Source of the DNA: Burkholderia pyrrocinia
GTDB lineage: Bacteria > Pseudomonadota > Gammaproteobacteria > Burkholderiales > Burkholderiaceae
Reading direction: 5' to 3'
DNA: 64,000 bases
NCBI RefSeq assembly: GCF_001028665.1
Contig: NZ_CP011504.1
Coordinates: forward strand, 930,001-994,000
The first letter of the stretch is position 1, and each line of letters begins with the position of its first letter. This document shows, one piece after another, positions 26,280 to 36,186 of this stretch. A model generated the notes under the pieces. The model was not told the DNA's origin and ran no database searches. It saw only the letters and a program-made list of their open reading frames with translations. The position numbers were made by a program, and so were the translations under genes.

Positions 26280-26419
26280 GTCGCCTCCTTGTCACGTCAT
26301 GCCGTTCTTCGCCGGTACATCCGCGAGTAGGTTCTAGGTCGAATCCGGCACGTCGTCAAAAGCGGATCTAGAACGCACGCACTAAACCCGCGCGTATCGG
26401 CGCTGCCCGGCAAAACGTT

Positions 26420-26433
26420 TGAAACGCGTTTCA
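26420..26433. promoter_or_regulatory. Perfect 14-bp palindrome, LacI-family-like operator
   Basis: TGAAACGCGTTTCA has the central CG and A/T-flanked half-sites typical of LacI/GalR operators. It stands in the 430-bp divergent region between the chaperone-like gene and the aldolase-type gene. No LacI-family gene is in the window. The rest of this gap shows no gene. Confidence 0.4.
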
Positions 26434-26709
26434 GTGCCGCGTGCGGGAACGCGCGATCTCGCGCGCGTCGCCCGTCCAGCGGCGCTTCGAGCCGACACGC
26501 GCCACGCGCGTTGCGACACCAAGCAAACCTCGGTCCAGCCGCGCGGCGCACGGCGGCACGTCATCCGCGTGGCCGATACGGATGGCCGGATCGGACCCGT
26601 CGAACGACCCGCTGAGCGCTTGGTCGACATTTTGGCCGACCCTATGCTGATTTCCGACCCGCGCCGAACGGTCGGCGCGACACATACCTGACCCAACCGA
26701 GCCCGTTCC

Positions 26710-27936
26710 ATGAGCCGTGCCGACATCCCGCATCGCGCGCCCGCCGCCGTCCACGACTATCCGACCTACCGCGACGCACTCGCGGGCCGCCGGCTTCCCG
26801 CCGCCTTCGTCGATCTCGATTGCCTCGACGCCAATCTCGCCGACCTGAAACGCCGCGCGCGCGGCCTGCCGATCCGGCTCGCGACGAAATCGGTACGCTC
26901 GCGCGAGCTGATCGGCGCGGTGCTGGCCGCCGGCCCGTTCATGCAGGGGCTGCTGTGCTATTCGGCTGCGGAAGCCGCGTGGCTCGCGGCGGGCGGCTTC
27001 GACGACATCGTCGTCGCGTATCCGACCGTCGAGCCCGACGACCTGCGCGCGGTGGCCGCGCAGCTCCGGCAGGGCCGCTCGATCACGCTGATGGTCGACG
27101 ACGAAACGCAGGTCGATGCGATCGACCGCATCGCGCGCGACGAACGCGTGACGATCCCGCTCGCGATCGATCTCGACATGTCGTCGTCGTATCCGGGCCT
27201 GTACTTCGGCATGTACCGTTCGCCGGTGCGCAACGCGGCCGGCGCGCTCGCGCTCGCGAACCGCATCGGCGAGCGGCAGCACGTCCGGCTCGACGGGTTG
27301 ATGGGCTACGAAGGACAGATCGCCGGCGTCGCCGACACCGAGCCGGGCGGCGGCGCACGCAACGCGCTGGTGCGTCACCTGAAACGGCGCTCGGCGCGCG
27401 AGATCAACGCGCGCCGCCACGCGGCCGTACAGGCGCTCATCGCGGCCGGCCACACGCTGCGCTTCGTGAACGGCGGCGGCACCGGCAGCTTCGAGAGCAC
27501 GCTCGGCGACGCGTCGGTCACCGAACTCGCGGCCGGCTCCGGCCTTTACGCGCCCGCACTGTTCGATCACTACGCGGCGTTTCACGCGCAGCCGGCCGCC
27601 GGTTTCGCGCTGCCGGTCGTGCGGATTCCGCAGCCGGGCATCGTGACCTGCTCGGGCGGCGGTTACATCGCGTCCGGCCCGGCCGGCAAGAGCCGCCTGC
27701 CGCGGCCGTGGCTGCCGGCCGGCTGCACGCTGATCGGCAACGAAGGCGCGGGCGAAGTGCAGACGCCCGTGCGCGTGCCGCGCGGCGTCGCGCCGGCGAT
27801 CGGCGAGCCGATCCTGTTCCGTCACGCGAAAGCCGGCGAGCTGTGCGAGCGCTTCAACACGCTGCTGCTGATCCGCGGCGGCCGTGTGGTCGGCGACGCG
27901 CCCACCTATCGCGGCGAAGGCAAGAGTTTCTTCTAG
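26710..27936 (+). CDS. PLP-dependent D-threonine-aldolase/alanine-racemase-fold enzyme
   Basis: A 408-aa fold-type III PLP enzyme. Schiff-base lysine region LPIRLATKSVRSRELIGAVL near residue 59, barrel strands (FMQGLLCYSAAEAAWLAAGG, IPLAIDLDMSSSYPG), then a C-terminal beta domain with GNEGAGEVQTPV and RHAKAGELCERFN, where the family binds a metal. Likely to act on a D-hydroxy-amino acid (aldol cleavage or dehydration). ATG 26710 opens the unit; the next gene is a lactone-oxidase-type flavoprotein 66 bp on. Annotated relatives are called amino acid deaminase/aldolase; the substrate is open. Confidence 0.82.
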   Translation: MSRADIPHRAPAAVHDYPTYRDALAGRRLPAAFVDLDCLDANLADLKRRARGLPIRLATKSVRSRELIGAVLAAGPFMQGLLCYSAAEAAWLAAGGFDDIVVAYPTVEPDDLRAVAAQLRQGRSITLMVDDETQVDAIDRIARDERVTIPLAIDLDMSSSYPGLYFGMYRSPVRNAAGALALANRIGERQHVRLDGLMGYEGQIAGVADTEPGGGARNALVRHLKRRSAREINARRHAAVQALIAAGHTLRFVNGGGTGSFESTLGDASVTELAAGSGLYAPALFDHYAAFHAQPAAGFALPVVRIPQPGIVTCSGGGYIASGPAGKSRLPRPWLPAGCTLIGNEGAGEVQTPVRVPRGVAPAIGEPILFRHAKAGELCERFNTLLLIRGGRVVGDAPTYRGEGKSFF

Positions 27937-28001
27937 CGGGCCGCGCGGCCAGTCGATCCAATCATCCAAACGATTCAAACGACAACCACGGAGACAACGC
28001 C

Positions 28002-29408
28002 ATGTGGCGCAACTGGTCGGGATATGTCTGCAGTCCTGATGCAACCGTGTCGACGCCCGCGTCGCGCGCCGCGCTTGCGGCCGTGCTGCGCGATGCGGCC
28101 GCGTCCGGCGCGACCGTACGCGCGGCCGGCGCCGGTCACTCGTTCTCGCCGCTCGTGCAGACCGACGACGTGATCCTGTCGCTCGACGCGATGCAGGGCG
28201 TGATCGACGTCGATCGCGACCGGCGCGTCGCGCGCGTGCATGCCGGCACGCGGCTGTGGGCGCTGGGCCCCGCGCTCGCCGCGCACGGCCTCGCGATGGA
28301 GAACCTCGGCGACATCAACGTGCAGTCGATCGCCGGCGCGACCAGCACCGGCACGCACGGCACCGGCATCACGCTCGGCAACCTGTCGACGCAGATCGAC
28401 AGCCTAACGTTCATGTGCGCGGACGGCAGCGAGATCCGCGCGACGGCCGATACGCATCCCGAACTGTTCGCGGGCGGCCGGATCGGGCTCGGCGCGCTCG
28501 GCGTGCTGACCGAGATCGGCCTGCGCCTCGTGCCCGCATTCCGGCTGCGCCTCGAGCGCGGCGGCATGCAGCTCGACGACTGCCTCGCGCAAGCGGACGC
28601 ACTGATCGCCCGGCACCGCTCGTTCGAGTTCTACTGGTTCCCGCATACGGACACGGTGCTGACCAAGGCGTGGGACATGACCGACGAACCGGCCGATACC
28701 GTGCACTGGGCGAGCCGCGCGTCCGAGTCGTTCCTCGAGAACACCGTGTTCGGCGCACTGTGCGGGCTCGGCAAGCGGGTGCCGTCGCTGTGCCCCGCGC
28801 TGAGCCGGCTGTGCGCGTCAACCGTGTCGGCCGGCCTGCATGTGGACGCGAGCTACGCGATGCTGTCGACGGTGCGCCGCGTGCGCTTCAACGAAATGGA
28901 ATGGTCGGTGCCGGCCGAACGCGGCGCCGACGCGCTGCGCGAAATCCGCGCGTTCATCGCGCGCCGCAGTTTCCCGCTGATGTTCCCGATCGAATACCGC
29001 TGGGTGCGTGGCGACGACATCTGGCTGAGCCCCGACTACGGGCGCGACAGCGTGCGCATCTCGGTGCACCAGTATCGCGGGATGCCGTTCGACGCGTACT
29101 TCTCGGGCGTGCAGGCGATCTGCCGCAATCACGGCGGGCGGCCGCACTGGGGCAAGGTGCATGCGCTGAAAGCCGCCGAACTCGCGGCATGCTATCCGCA
29201 CTGGGACGATTTCCTCGCGCTGCGCGAACGGATGGACCCGCACGGCCGCTTCCTGACGCCGTACCTGCGCACGCTGTTCGGCCTGCCGCAACACGCAACC
29301 GCGACCGCATCCGCTCCCGCTGCGCCGGCCCGCCGAGGGGCCCACCCGATGCACGAAACGGCGCGCGTCGAGCAGGACCGGCCGCGATCCAGCCAGGAGG
29401 CCTCATGA
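28002..29408 (+). CDS. D-arabinono-1,4-lactone oxidase-type FAD oxidoreductase
   Basis: Aldonolactone oxidase family flavoprotein, 468 aa. The N-terminal FAD_binding_4 domain has RAAGAGHSFSPL, whose His46 is the usual covalent flavin site, and SIAGATSTGTHGTG. The C-terminal ALO domain contains RPHWGKVHAL. It oxidises a sugar lactone or polyol by family. Odd: after FLTPYLRTLFGLPQ, where relatives end, about 40 disordered residues run on until TGA overlaps the next start (ATGA, 29405-29408). Co-transcribed with the PLP enzyme before and the MFS permease after. Confidence 0.88.
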   Translation: MWRNWSGYVCSPDATVSTPASRAALAAVLRDAAASGATVRAAGAGHSFSPLVQTDDVILSLDAMQGVIDVDRDRRVARVHAGTRLWALGPALAAHGLAMENLGDINVQSIAGATSTGTHGTGITLGNLSTQIDSLTFMCADGSEIRATADTHPELFAGGRIGLGALGVLTEIGLRLVPAFRLRLERGGMQLDDCLAQADALIARHRSFEFYWFPHTDTVLTKAWDMTDEPADTVHWASRASESFLENTVFGALCGLGKRVPSLCPALSRLCASTVSAGLHVDASYAMLSTVRRVRFNEMEWSVPAERGADALREIRAFIARRSFPLMFPIEYRWVRGDDIWLSPDYGRDSVRISVHQYRGMPFDAYFSGVQAICRNHGGRPHWGKVHALKAAELAACYPHWDDFLALRERMDPHGRFLTPYLRTLFGLPQHATATASAPAAPARRGAHPMHETARVEQDRPRSSQEAS

Positions 29409-30589
29409 CCACCGCCACGCTGCGCACGGCCGCGCAGTCGCGCCCCGATCCGTCGGCCGGCGCGGTCGTTCGCCTCGCGCTCGCATTCGCTGCGGCCACC
29501 AACGGGCTCATCCTGTCGCCGTTCCTCGTCGCGGCCGTGATGACGCGCTTCCGGCTCGACGAAGGCACCGCGACCGCGCTCGTCAGCGCCGAGATTCTCG
29601 GCATCGCGATCAGTTGCGCGCTGCTGTCGCACCGGATCGCACGCGCCGCGCGGCCGTTCACGCTGGCCGGCGTGGCCGGCACGATCGCCGGCCAGGCGTT
29701 GAGCGCGGTCGCGCCCGGCATCGCGTCGGCAGCCGCCGCGCGCGGCATGACCGGGCTGTTCGAAGGGATGCTGTTCGTCGTCGTCGCGTCCGGCGTGTCG
29801 CAGCGCGCGTCGACCGACCGCCTGTGGGGGCAAATCAACCTGCTCGCGGGCGGCATCAACGGCGGCATCCTCGTGCTGATCTCCGCGCTGCCGGCCGCAT
29901 GGCTCGGGCGCTGGGTGTTCGCGCTGCTGGCGGCCGTCGTCGCGGTGCTCGCGCCCGCGATCCGCGGCATCGACGCGTTCGCGAGCGCGCAGTCGCCAGC
30001 ACGCGCGCGCGGCCATGCGCTGCCGTGGCGGCCGGTCGTCGCGATCTGGGTCGTGACCGCGCTCGTCTATGGCGTGCAGGCGTCGCAGTGGGCGATCGCC
30101 GGCTTCGTCGGCGCGCGCGCCGGGCTGTCGCCGACGACGATCGGCATGCTGCTGTCGGTATCGTCGCTGCTCGGCTTCGTCGGTGCGGCGATTCCGTCGC
30201 ATCCGGCCAGCCACAAGCACCGCCTCGTGCTGATCTGGGCCGCGCAGCTCGCGATGGTCGGGTCGATCGAATGGTTCTTCGGCGCGCACGGCGGCAGCGC
30301 GTACTTCCTGAGCCAGTTCGTGCTGAACAGTGCGTTCTTCGTGATCGTGCCGTTCCTCACCGGCATGCTGTCCGACGTCGACCCGGACGGCTCGCTCGTC
30401 GCGCGCACGCTGGTCGTCACGTTCTTCGCGGCCGGCATCGGCACCGCGCTGTCCGGCGCGCTGCTCGGCCGCTTCGGCGGCACGCATGTCGCGCATGTGC
30501 TGTGCGTGGCCGTGCTGGCTGCCGCGCCGTTCGTGCGCATCGCGCTGCGCCGTGCAGCGCCCGGCGCGGTGGCCCGCACGTCGCCCTGA
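29405..30589 (+). CDS. MFS transporter
   Basis: A 394-aa major facilitator with about 12 helices (VVRLALAFAAATNGLILSPF, FEGMLFVVVASGVSQRAS, LVVTFFAAGIGTALSGALLG). Its ATG overlaps the flavoprotein stop by ATGA, a sign of translational coupling. Probably imports the substrate, or exports a product, of the two enzymes upstream. The loop signature between helices 2 and 3 is weak, so the subfamily is unclear. A CCGGCGG/CCGCCGG hairpin lies in the 143-bp gap before the porin. Confidence 0.85.
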   Translation: MTTATLRTAAQSRPDPSAGAVVRLALAFAAATNGLILSPFLVAAVMTRFRLDEGTATALVSAEILGIAISCALLSHRIARAARPFTLAGVAGTIAGQALSAVAPGIASAAAARGMTGLFEGMLFVVVASGVSQRASTDRLWGQINLLAGGINGGILVLISALPAAWLGRWVFALLAAVVAVLAPAIRGIDAFASAQSPARARGHALPWRPVVAIWVVTALVYGVQASQWAIAGFVGARAGLSPTTIGMLLSVSSLLGFVGAAIPSHPASHKHRLVLIWAAQLAMVGSIEWFFGAHGGSAYFLSQFVLNSAFFVIVPFLTGMLSDVDPDGSLVARTLVVTFFAAGIGTALSGALLGRFGGTHVAHVLCVAVLAAAPFVRIALRRAAPGAVARTSP

Positions 30590-30732
30590 CCGCACTGCGC
30601 CATGCGGTGGCCGCGACGCACCACGAGATTGGCCGCCGCGGCCTTGGCCCGCGCAAATTTGGCTTTCTACAGTCGTTTCCGGCGGTGCGATGCCGCCGGT
30701 CCCCCGTTCCATGCAGAAATGCGGAGTGCAGA

Positions 30733-31929
30733 ATGAATCGTCCCGATGGCATTCGCGCGGCGTGCTGCGCGATGATGGTCCTGGCCGGTGCCGGCGCGCA
30801 CGCGCAAAGCAACGTGACGCTCTACGGCGTGATCGACGCGGGCATCCGCTACGAAACGCATGGCGTGTCCTACGGCGCCGACGGCACGCCGGTATCGACG
30901 GGCCGCAAGATCTCGATGGCCGACGGCGGCGGCCTGACCGAAAGCTACTGGGGCCTCAAGGGCAATGAGGACCTCGGCGGCGGGCTGTCCGCGCAGTTCA
31001 ACGTCGAGAGCCACTTCGGCCCGAACAGCGGCAGCATCGTGCCGGCCGGCTCCCCGAACTTCTTCCAGGTCGCGTATGTCGGGCTGACCTCGACGTCGCT
31101 CGGCCAGCTCACGCTCGGCCGCCAGTACAACGTGCCGTTCGAGATGGTGTCGCTGACCTACGGATCGAACCTGTGGGCCGGCCCGCAGGATCCGTACTTC
31201 AACCTGTTCAAACCGGAGCAGACGATGCTCGCGGCCGCGCGCACCAGCAACATGATCCAGTACGGCGCGCAGCTCGGCAGCCTGTACCTGCTCGCGCAAT
31301 ACTCGCCCGGCGGCCACGCGGGCGGCGGCGTGCTCGGCAGCCAGCTCGGCGCGGCCGTCGCGTACGCGCCGGACAAGGGGCCGTTCACGGTCGGCGCATC
31401 GTTCATGCGCAGCTGGGACGACGTCACGCACGCGAAGTTCGACGTCTACGGCGGCGGCGGCTCGTTGACGCTCGGCAACGCGACCGTCAACGCCGGCTAC
31501 ATCGAGAACGCGCGCGACAACGACTTCACGTCGTTCGAGAACGGCCCGTTCAGCCCGACCGATCTCGCGGCGCTCGGCATCATCTCGCCCGCGCAGGTGG
31601 TCGACCCGACGGTGCCCGGCGGGTTCCGCCGCCGCAAGATGGCGCTCGCGGGGCTGACCTACCGCTTCACGCCGGCGTTCACGGCGGCCGTCAACGCATG
31701 GTGGACCACGCAGTCCGGCTATACGTCGGACTTCGACGGCCGCGCGCGCCAGTTCCAGGTGATCGCCGGCTACAACCTGTCGAAGCGCAGCATGCTCTAT
31801 GCGGAAGTCGACTATGCGATCTATCGCGGCGGGCTGGTCGGCGCGCAGCTCGTCGGCATGAACGGGCAGGCGCCGAGCACGAGCACCACGCAGCTCGGCG
31901 CGACGGTCGGCCTGCGCCACTACTTCTGA
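30733..31929 (+). CDS. Gram-negative general porin
   Basis: Outer-membrane trimeric porin of the Burkholderia/OmpC-like family, 398 aa. Signal peptide (CCAMMVLAGAGAHAQ) followed by the diagnostic mature start SNVTLYGVIDAGIRYE. The GSYWGLKG-like block (LTESYWGLKGNEDLGGGLSA), alternating amphipathic strands and a C-terminal phenylalanine (GLRHYF) needed for Bam-dependent insertion are all present. ATG 30733. It may be the entry pore for the unit before it. Confidence 0.93.
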   Translation: MNRPDGIRAACCAMMVLAGAGAHAQSNVTLYGVIDAGIRYETHGVSYGADGTPVSTGRKISMADGGGLTESYWGLKGNEDLGGGLSAQFNVESHFGPNSGSIVPAGSPNFFQVAYVGLTSTSLGQLTLGRQYNVPFEMVSLTYGSNLWAGPQDPYFNLFKPEQTMLAAARTSNMIQYGAQLGSLYLLAQYSPGGHAGGGVLGSQLGAAVAYAPDKGPFTVGASFMRSWDDVTHAKFDVYGGGGSLTLGNATVNAGYIENARDNDFTSFENGPFSPTDLAALGIISPAQVVDPTVPGGFRRRKMALAGLTYRFTPAFTAAVNAWWTTQSGYTSDFDGRARQFQVIAGYNLSKRSMLYAEVDYAIYRGGLVGAQLVGMNGQAPSTSTTQLGATVGLRHYF

Positions 31930-32029
31930 ATCTGCAGCGGGGTCGCATGGCATGTGGCCGATGACGGCCGGGGCGGCACCCCGGCCGGACGGGACGAGTA
32001 CAATCCGTGGAAAAAAACACGGAGCATCC

Positions 32030-33052
32030 ATGGACGATACCGCCCGTTATACGACGGCGAATCTGCCGGTGCATTTACTGCGGTGCCTCGCGGAGACAAG
32101 CAAGGAACTGGGCATCGATCCCGTGCGGCTGTGCCTCGGGCTCGGCTTCGACGTCGCGGACCTGTCGAATCCGTCGTGCCGGATTTCGCTGCGCCAGGCG
32201 AGCACGATGATCCGGCGCGCGCTCGAGATGGCGCCGGGGCGTGCGCTCGGCCTCGAACTCGGGACGAGCGAGACGATCGCGTCGATCGGGCTGGTCGGCT
32301 ACGCGATGCTGACGAGCCCCACGCTGAAGGACGCGATCACGGTCGGCCTCGAACTGCAGCGCCACACGGGGCCGCTGATGCGCTTCGACCTGGTGTCGGA
32401 CGCGCGCACGCTGTCGATCCGCGCGACCAACGTGTTCCTCGAACCGGACATCGAGGCGTTCCTCGTCGAGGAAGCGTTCGGCAGCTTCATGAAGATCGGC
32501 CGCTCGCTGGTCGGCCCGACATTCCAGCCGAAGGTCATCGATCTCAGCTACCCGCCGCCGGCCTATGCGGAACAGTACGCGCGCGTGTTCCCGTGCCCGG
32601 TGCGCTTCGAGCAGGAGCAGAACCTGCTGTCGTGCGACGCGTCGCTCGGCAGCCGCGCGATCGCGACACACGATCCGCTCGCGCATCGCCAGGTGCTCGA
32701 ATTCCTGCAAGGTGCGCTGCCGCCCGAACCCGAAGGCACCGACTTTCTCGAATCGATCGAACGGATCATGCGGCGCGACCTGCGGCATACGCCGTCGCTC
32801 GCGGCGATCGCCGCGCAACTGTGCATGAGCGAGCGTACGCTGCGACGGCGGCTGGCCGACCAGGGCGTGTCGTACCAGACGGTGATCGACACGATCCGCC
32901 GCAAGCGCGCATTCACGCTGCTGAGCAACCCGCGGCTGTCGATCGAGGACGTCGCGCACGAAGTCGGCTTCAGCGACGCGCACAACTTCCGGCGCGCGTT
33001 CAAGCGCTGGACCGGGCACGGGCCGAGAGAGGGGCAACGGGCGGCGTTGTAA
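32030..33052 (+). CDS. AraC family regulator with arabinose-binding-type N-domain
   Basis: A 340-aa activator of the OruR/ArgR-like branch. The N-terminal domain (residues 1-210: LGLELGTSETIASIGLVGYA, FEQEQNLLSCDASLGSRA) and the C-terminal HTH_18 (LAAIAAQLCMSERTLRRRLA, RLSIEDVAHEVGFSDAHNFR, AFKRWTG) are both complete. ATG 32030 has GGAG 7 nt upstream. Located after the porin and convergent with the LysR gene; it may serve either the lactone-oxidase unit or the catabolic island. Confidence 0.9.
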   Translation: MDDTARYTTANLPVHLLRCLAETSKELGIDPVRLCLGLGFDVADLSNPSCRISLRQASTMIRRALEMAPGRALGLELGTSETIASIGLVGYAMLTSPTLKDAITVGLELQRHTGPLMRFDLVSDARTLSIRATNVFLEPDIEAFLVEEAFGSFMKIGRSLVGPTFQPKVIDLSYPPPAYAEQYARVFPCPVRFEQEQNLLSCDASLGSRAIATHDPLAHRQVLEFLQGALPPEPEGTDFLESIERIMRRDLRHTPSLAAIAAQLCMSERTLRRRLADQGVSYQTVIDTIRRKRAFTLLSNPRLSIEDVAHEVGFSDAHNFRRAFKRWTGHGPREGQRAAL

Positions 33053-33136
33053 CGGGATGTTGTGTGGGGGCGGCGCGCGACGCACCGCACAGCAGCCGAT
33101 ATGCGAGCAAAGCGATGGCCGGACGCCGCACCTGCG

Positions 33137-34042
33137 TCACTGCGGCTCACCCATCCCGCCCATCAGCGTCATCAACTGTTCGCGCAGCCACTGGCTGCCC
33201 TGATCCTGATCGGCGCTGCGATGCCAGTAGCAGAAGTATTCGAGGCCCGGCATCTCGAACGGCAGTTCGAGGATGCGCGCCGGATAGCGCTGCAGCAATC
33301 GCAGCGGCGCCGTCAGCGCAAGATCGCCGCGCATCGCGATCAGCGGCGCGACCATGTAGTGCTGCACGCGCATCTGGATATTGCGGCGCAGCCCGAGACG
33401 CGTCAGTTCCGCGTCGACGTGCCCGCTGCCCTTGCGGCGGCTCGACACGTGGATATGCCCCATCGACAGGTAGTCGTCCATGGTCAGCGTATCGCCCTTG
33501 AACGGGTGATCGTCGCGGACCATGCACGCGTAGCGGTCGCGCACGAGCAGCGCCTGGTGCAGATGCGGATCGCCGATCAGCGGCGCGTCGATCGCGATGT
33601 CGACGGAGCCGTTCGCGAGCGCCGTGGCCACTTCGCGACGGTCCATCGTGTAGCTGCGCACGTGCATGCCGGGCGCTTCCCGTTGCAGCAGTTCGCCGAG
33701 CGCGGGCAGCAGCAGCGCTTCGGTCAGGTCGCTCATGCTGAGCCGGAACACGCGCTCGGAAGAAGCCGGATCGAACACGTCGCCTTCGTGCGCGCTCGAG
33801 TCGAGCAGTTGCAGCGCCTCGCGCACGCGGCCGACGATGTTCTCGGCCATCGGCGTCGGCATCATCCCGGCCGGCGTGCTGACGAACAGCGGATCGTTCA
33901 GCGTCTTGCGCAGCCGCGCCAGCGCGTTGCTGACGGCCGGTTGCGTGAGGTTCAGCACCTCGGCCGCCCGCGTCAGGTTGCGCTTGTTGTAGATCGCCTC
34001 GAATACGACGAACAGGTTCAGATCAATCTTCGAAAGGCGCAT
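33137..34042 (-). CDS. LysR family regulator (NodD/LeuO-like)
   Basis: A 301-aa LysR protein beginning MRLSKIDLNLFVVFEAIY, the typical start of the NodD/NahR/LeuO branch; HTH NLTRAAEVLNLTQPAVSNAL. The effector domain includes LANGSVDIAIDAPLIGDPHL. ATG 34042; an upstream ATG at 34129 adds an unlikely basic stretch. Last gene of the unit that begins with the histidine phosphatase at 38753, 100 bp after the acyl-CoA dehydrogenase, so it may be co-transcribed with the genes that it controls. Confidence 0.9.
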   Translation of the reverse strand: MRLSKIDLNLFVVFEAIYNKRNLTRAAEVLNLTQPAVSNALARLRKTLNDPLFVSTPAGMMPTPMAENIVGRVREALQLLDSSAHEGDVFDPASSERVFRLSMSDLTEALLLPALGELLQREAPGMHVRSYTMDRREVATALANGSVDIAIDAPLIGDPHLHQALLVRDRYACMVRDDHPFKGDTLTMDDYLSMGHIHVSSRRKGSGHVDAELTRLGLRRNIQMRVQHYMVAPLIAMRGDLALTAPLRLLQRYPARILELPFEMPGLEYFCYWHRSADQDQGSQWLREQLMTLMGGMGEPQ

Positions 34043-34142
34043 CGCCGGATCTCCTTGCCGGCATCTTACGGCGGGCGCCTCTCGTTCGTCCATGCCGGCG
34101 CCGCGGGCTGCACCAGGCGCGCTGCGCATCCCGGCGCGCCGC

Positions 34143-35387
34143 TCAACCGCGCAGCGGCGGGGTCAAGTAAGGCGCGGTCGAGCCGGGCTCGCCGTCCTTG
34201 ATCTCCATCCGCGCGATCGCCTGCAGGTGCACCTCGTCCGGGCCGTCGGCGAAGCGCAGCGCGCGGCCCCAGGTCCACAGATCGGCGAGCGGCGTATCGG
34301 GGCTCAACCCCGCTGCGCCGAACACCTGCATCGCGCGGTCGCAGACGTCCGTATACACGGTCGGCACGAGCGCCTTGATCATCGAGATTTCCTTGCGCGC
34401 GGCCTTCGCGCCGACCTTGTCGATCATCCACGCGGCCTTCAGCACCAGCAGGCGCGCCTGGTCGATCTCGATGCGCGAGCGCGCGATCCATTCGCCGACC
34501 GTGCCGTGCCGGTTCAACGGCTTGCCGAACGCGACGCGCGACTGCGCGCGGTCGACCATCAGCTCCAGCGCGAGTTCGGCCGCGCCGATCGATCGCATGC
34601 AGTGGTGGATGCGGCCCGGCCCGAGGCGTGCCTGCGCGAGCGCGAAGCCGCTGCCCTCCGCGCCGAGCAGGTTGCGCGCCGGCACGCGCACGTTGTCGAA
34701 CGTGATCTCGCAGTGCCCTTCCGGCGCATGGTGATTGACCACCGTGATGTTGCGCACGATCGTCACGCCCGGCGTGTCGCGCGGCACGAGGATCATGCTC
34801 TGCTGCTGGTGCGACTCGGCATCGGGATCGGTCTTGCCCATCACGATGAAGATCTTGCAGTTCGGATGCGCGGCGTTCGTGATGAACCACTTGCGGCCGT
34901 TGATCACGTACTCGTCGCCCACGCGCTCGATGCGCGTCGTGATGTTCGTCGCATCCGACGACGCCACGTCGGGCTCCGTCATCGCGAACGCCGAACGGAT
35001 CTCGCCGCGCAGCAGCGGCAGCAGCCACTGTTCGCGCTGCTCGGGCGTCGCGAACATGTGCAGCAGCTCCATGTTCCCCGTGTCCGGCGCATTGCAGTTG
35101 AACACCTCCGACGCCCAGCTCACGCGCCCCATGATCTCGGCGAGCGGCGCGTATTCGAGGTTCGTCAGGCCCGTGCCGGGCTCGTCGTCCTTCAGGTGCG
35201 GCAGGAACAGGTTCCACAGCCCCTCCGCCTTCGCGCGTTCCTTCAGTTCCTCCATGAACGACACGGGATACTGGCCCGCATGCACTTCCTCGTTCCACTG
35301 GCGGATGCGCGGCACGATGTGCGCGTCCATGAACGCGCTTACGCGCTCGCGCAGTTCTTCCACTTTCGGGGTGTAGCCAAAGTCCAT
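34143..35387 (-). CDS. Acyl-CoA dehydrogenase, ACAD10/11-associated type
   Basis: FAD-dependent acyl-CoA dehydrogenase, 414 aa. FAD/substrate signatures [16 protein letters not shown] and [16 protein letters not shown], and C-terminal [20 protein letters not shown]. The sequence style ([29 protein letters not shown]) is that of dehydrogenases encoded beside APH-type kinases, as here with SDR-SDR-APH-phosphatase upstream. In ACAD10/11 and the bacterial Lva pathway such a dehydrogenase acts on a phosphorylated 4-hydroxyacyl-CoA. Whether this enzyme does the same is inference. Confidence 0.92.
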   Translation of the reverse strand: MDFGYTPKVEELRERVSAFMDAHIVPRIRQWNEEVHAGQYPVSFMEELKERAKAEGLWNLFLPHLKDDEPGTGLTNLEYAPLAEIMGRVSWASEVFNCNAPDTGNMELLHMFATPEQREQWLLPLLRGEIRSAFAMTEPDVASSDATNITTRIERVGDEYVINGRKWFITNAAHPNCKIFIVMGKTDPDAESHQQQSMILVPRDTPGVTIVRNITVVNHHAPEGHCEITFDNVRVPARNLLGAEGSGFALAQARLGPGRIHHCMRSIGAAELALELMVDRAQSRVAFGKPLNRHGTVGEWIARSRIEIDQARLLVLKAAWMIDKVGAKAARKEISMIKALVPTVYTDVCDRAMQVFGAAGLSPDTPLADLWTWGRALRFADGPDEVHLQAIARMEIKDGEPGSTAPYLTPPLRG

Positions 35388-35420
35388 GATCGACTCCTCG
35401 AGATTCCGTGTTCGGTTCGG

Positions 35421-36179
35421 TCAGAAGGCCGAGACACCGCCGTCGACGGCGACGGCCTGCCCGGTCAGGTAAGTGTTTTCCTTCGCGCACAGCGTCAGCA
35501 TCGTCGCGACGATTTCGTCGGGCCGGCCGAGCCGCTTCATCGGCGAGCCCTGCGCGAGAAAATCCTGGCGGTCGCCGATATCGCTGTCGGTGACCATCGG
35601 CGTCGTGCTGTAGAACGGGCACACCGCGTTCACGCGGATGCCGTGGCGCGCGTATTCGAGCGCGGCCGTCTTCGTGAGCCCGACCACCGCATGCTTCGAC
35701 GCCGCGTACGCGGCCAGCTTCGGCGCGCCGCCGAGCCCGGCCATCGACGCGACGTTCAGGATCACGCCTTCGCGCTGCGCGAGCATCTGGCGGATCTGGT
35801 GCTTCATCCCGAAGAACACGCCCTTCGCGTTCACCGCGAAGCTCAGGTCGAGATCGGCTTCGTCGGTGTCGATCAGCGCCTTCATCGGCGGCGCGATGCC
35901 CGCGTTGTTGATGCCGACGTCGAGCCGCCCGAAGCGCGCGGCGGCTGCGTGCACCAACGACGCGACGTCAGCCTCGACACGCACGTCGCAGCGCTGCGCG
36001 ATCACGTCGGCGCCGGCCGCGCGCAGCGGCGCGGCCACGTGTTCGAGCGCGTCGCCGTTCAGGTCGCCGAGCGCCAGCCGCGCGCCCATCGCGGCCAGCT
36101 CGCTCGCGAGCAACGCGCCGAAGCCGCTCGCGGCGCCGGTGATCATCACGGCCTGCCCGGCGTAGCTGTCGAGTTTCAT
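35421..36179 (-). CDS. Short-chain dehydrogenase/reductase
   Basis: A 252-aa SDR. Cofactor motif AVMITGAASGFGALLASELA with an Asp (GDLNGD) after beta-2, favouring NAD over NADP. NNAGIAPPM, catalytic Ser in LNVASMAGLGGAPKLAAYAA and YAASK. Probable 3-hydroxyacyl-CoA or hydroxyl oxidation within the beta-oxidation-like unit. Its start lies 7 bp after the stop of the preceding SDR and its stop 33 bp before the dehydrogenase. Confidence 0.9.
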   Translation of the reverse strand: MKLDSYAGQAVMITGAASGFGALLASELAAMGARLALGDLNGDALEHVAAPLRAAGADVIAQRCDVRVEADVASLVHAAAARFGRLDVGINNAGIAPPMKALIDTDEADLDLSFAVNAKGVFFGMKHQIRQMLAQREGVILNVASMAGLGGAPKLAAYAASKHAVVGLTKTAALEYARHGIRVNAVCPFYSTTPMVTDSDIGDRQDFLAQGSPMKRLGRPDEIVATMLTLCAKENTYLTGQAVAVDGGVSAF

Positions 36180-36186
36180 CGTGCGC

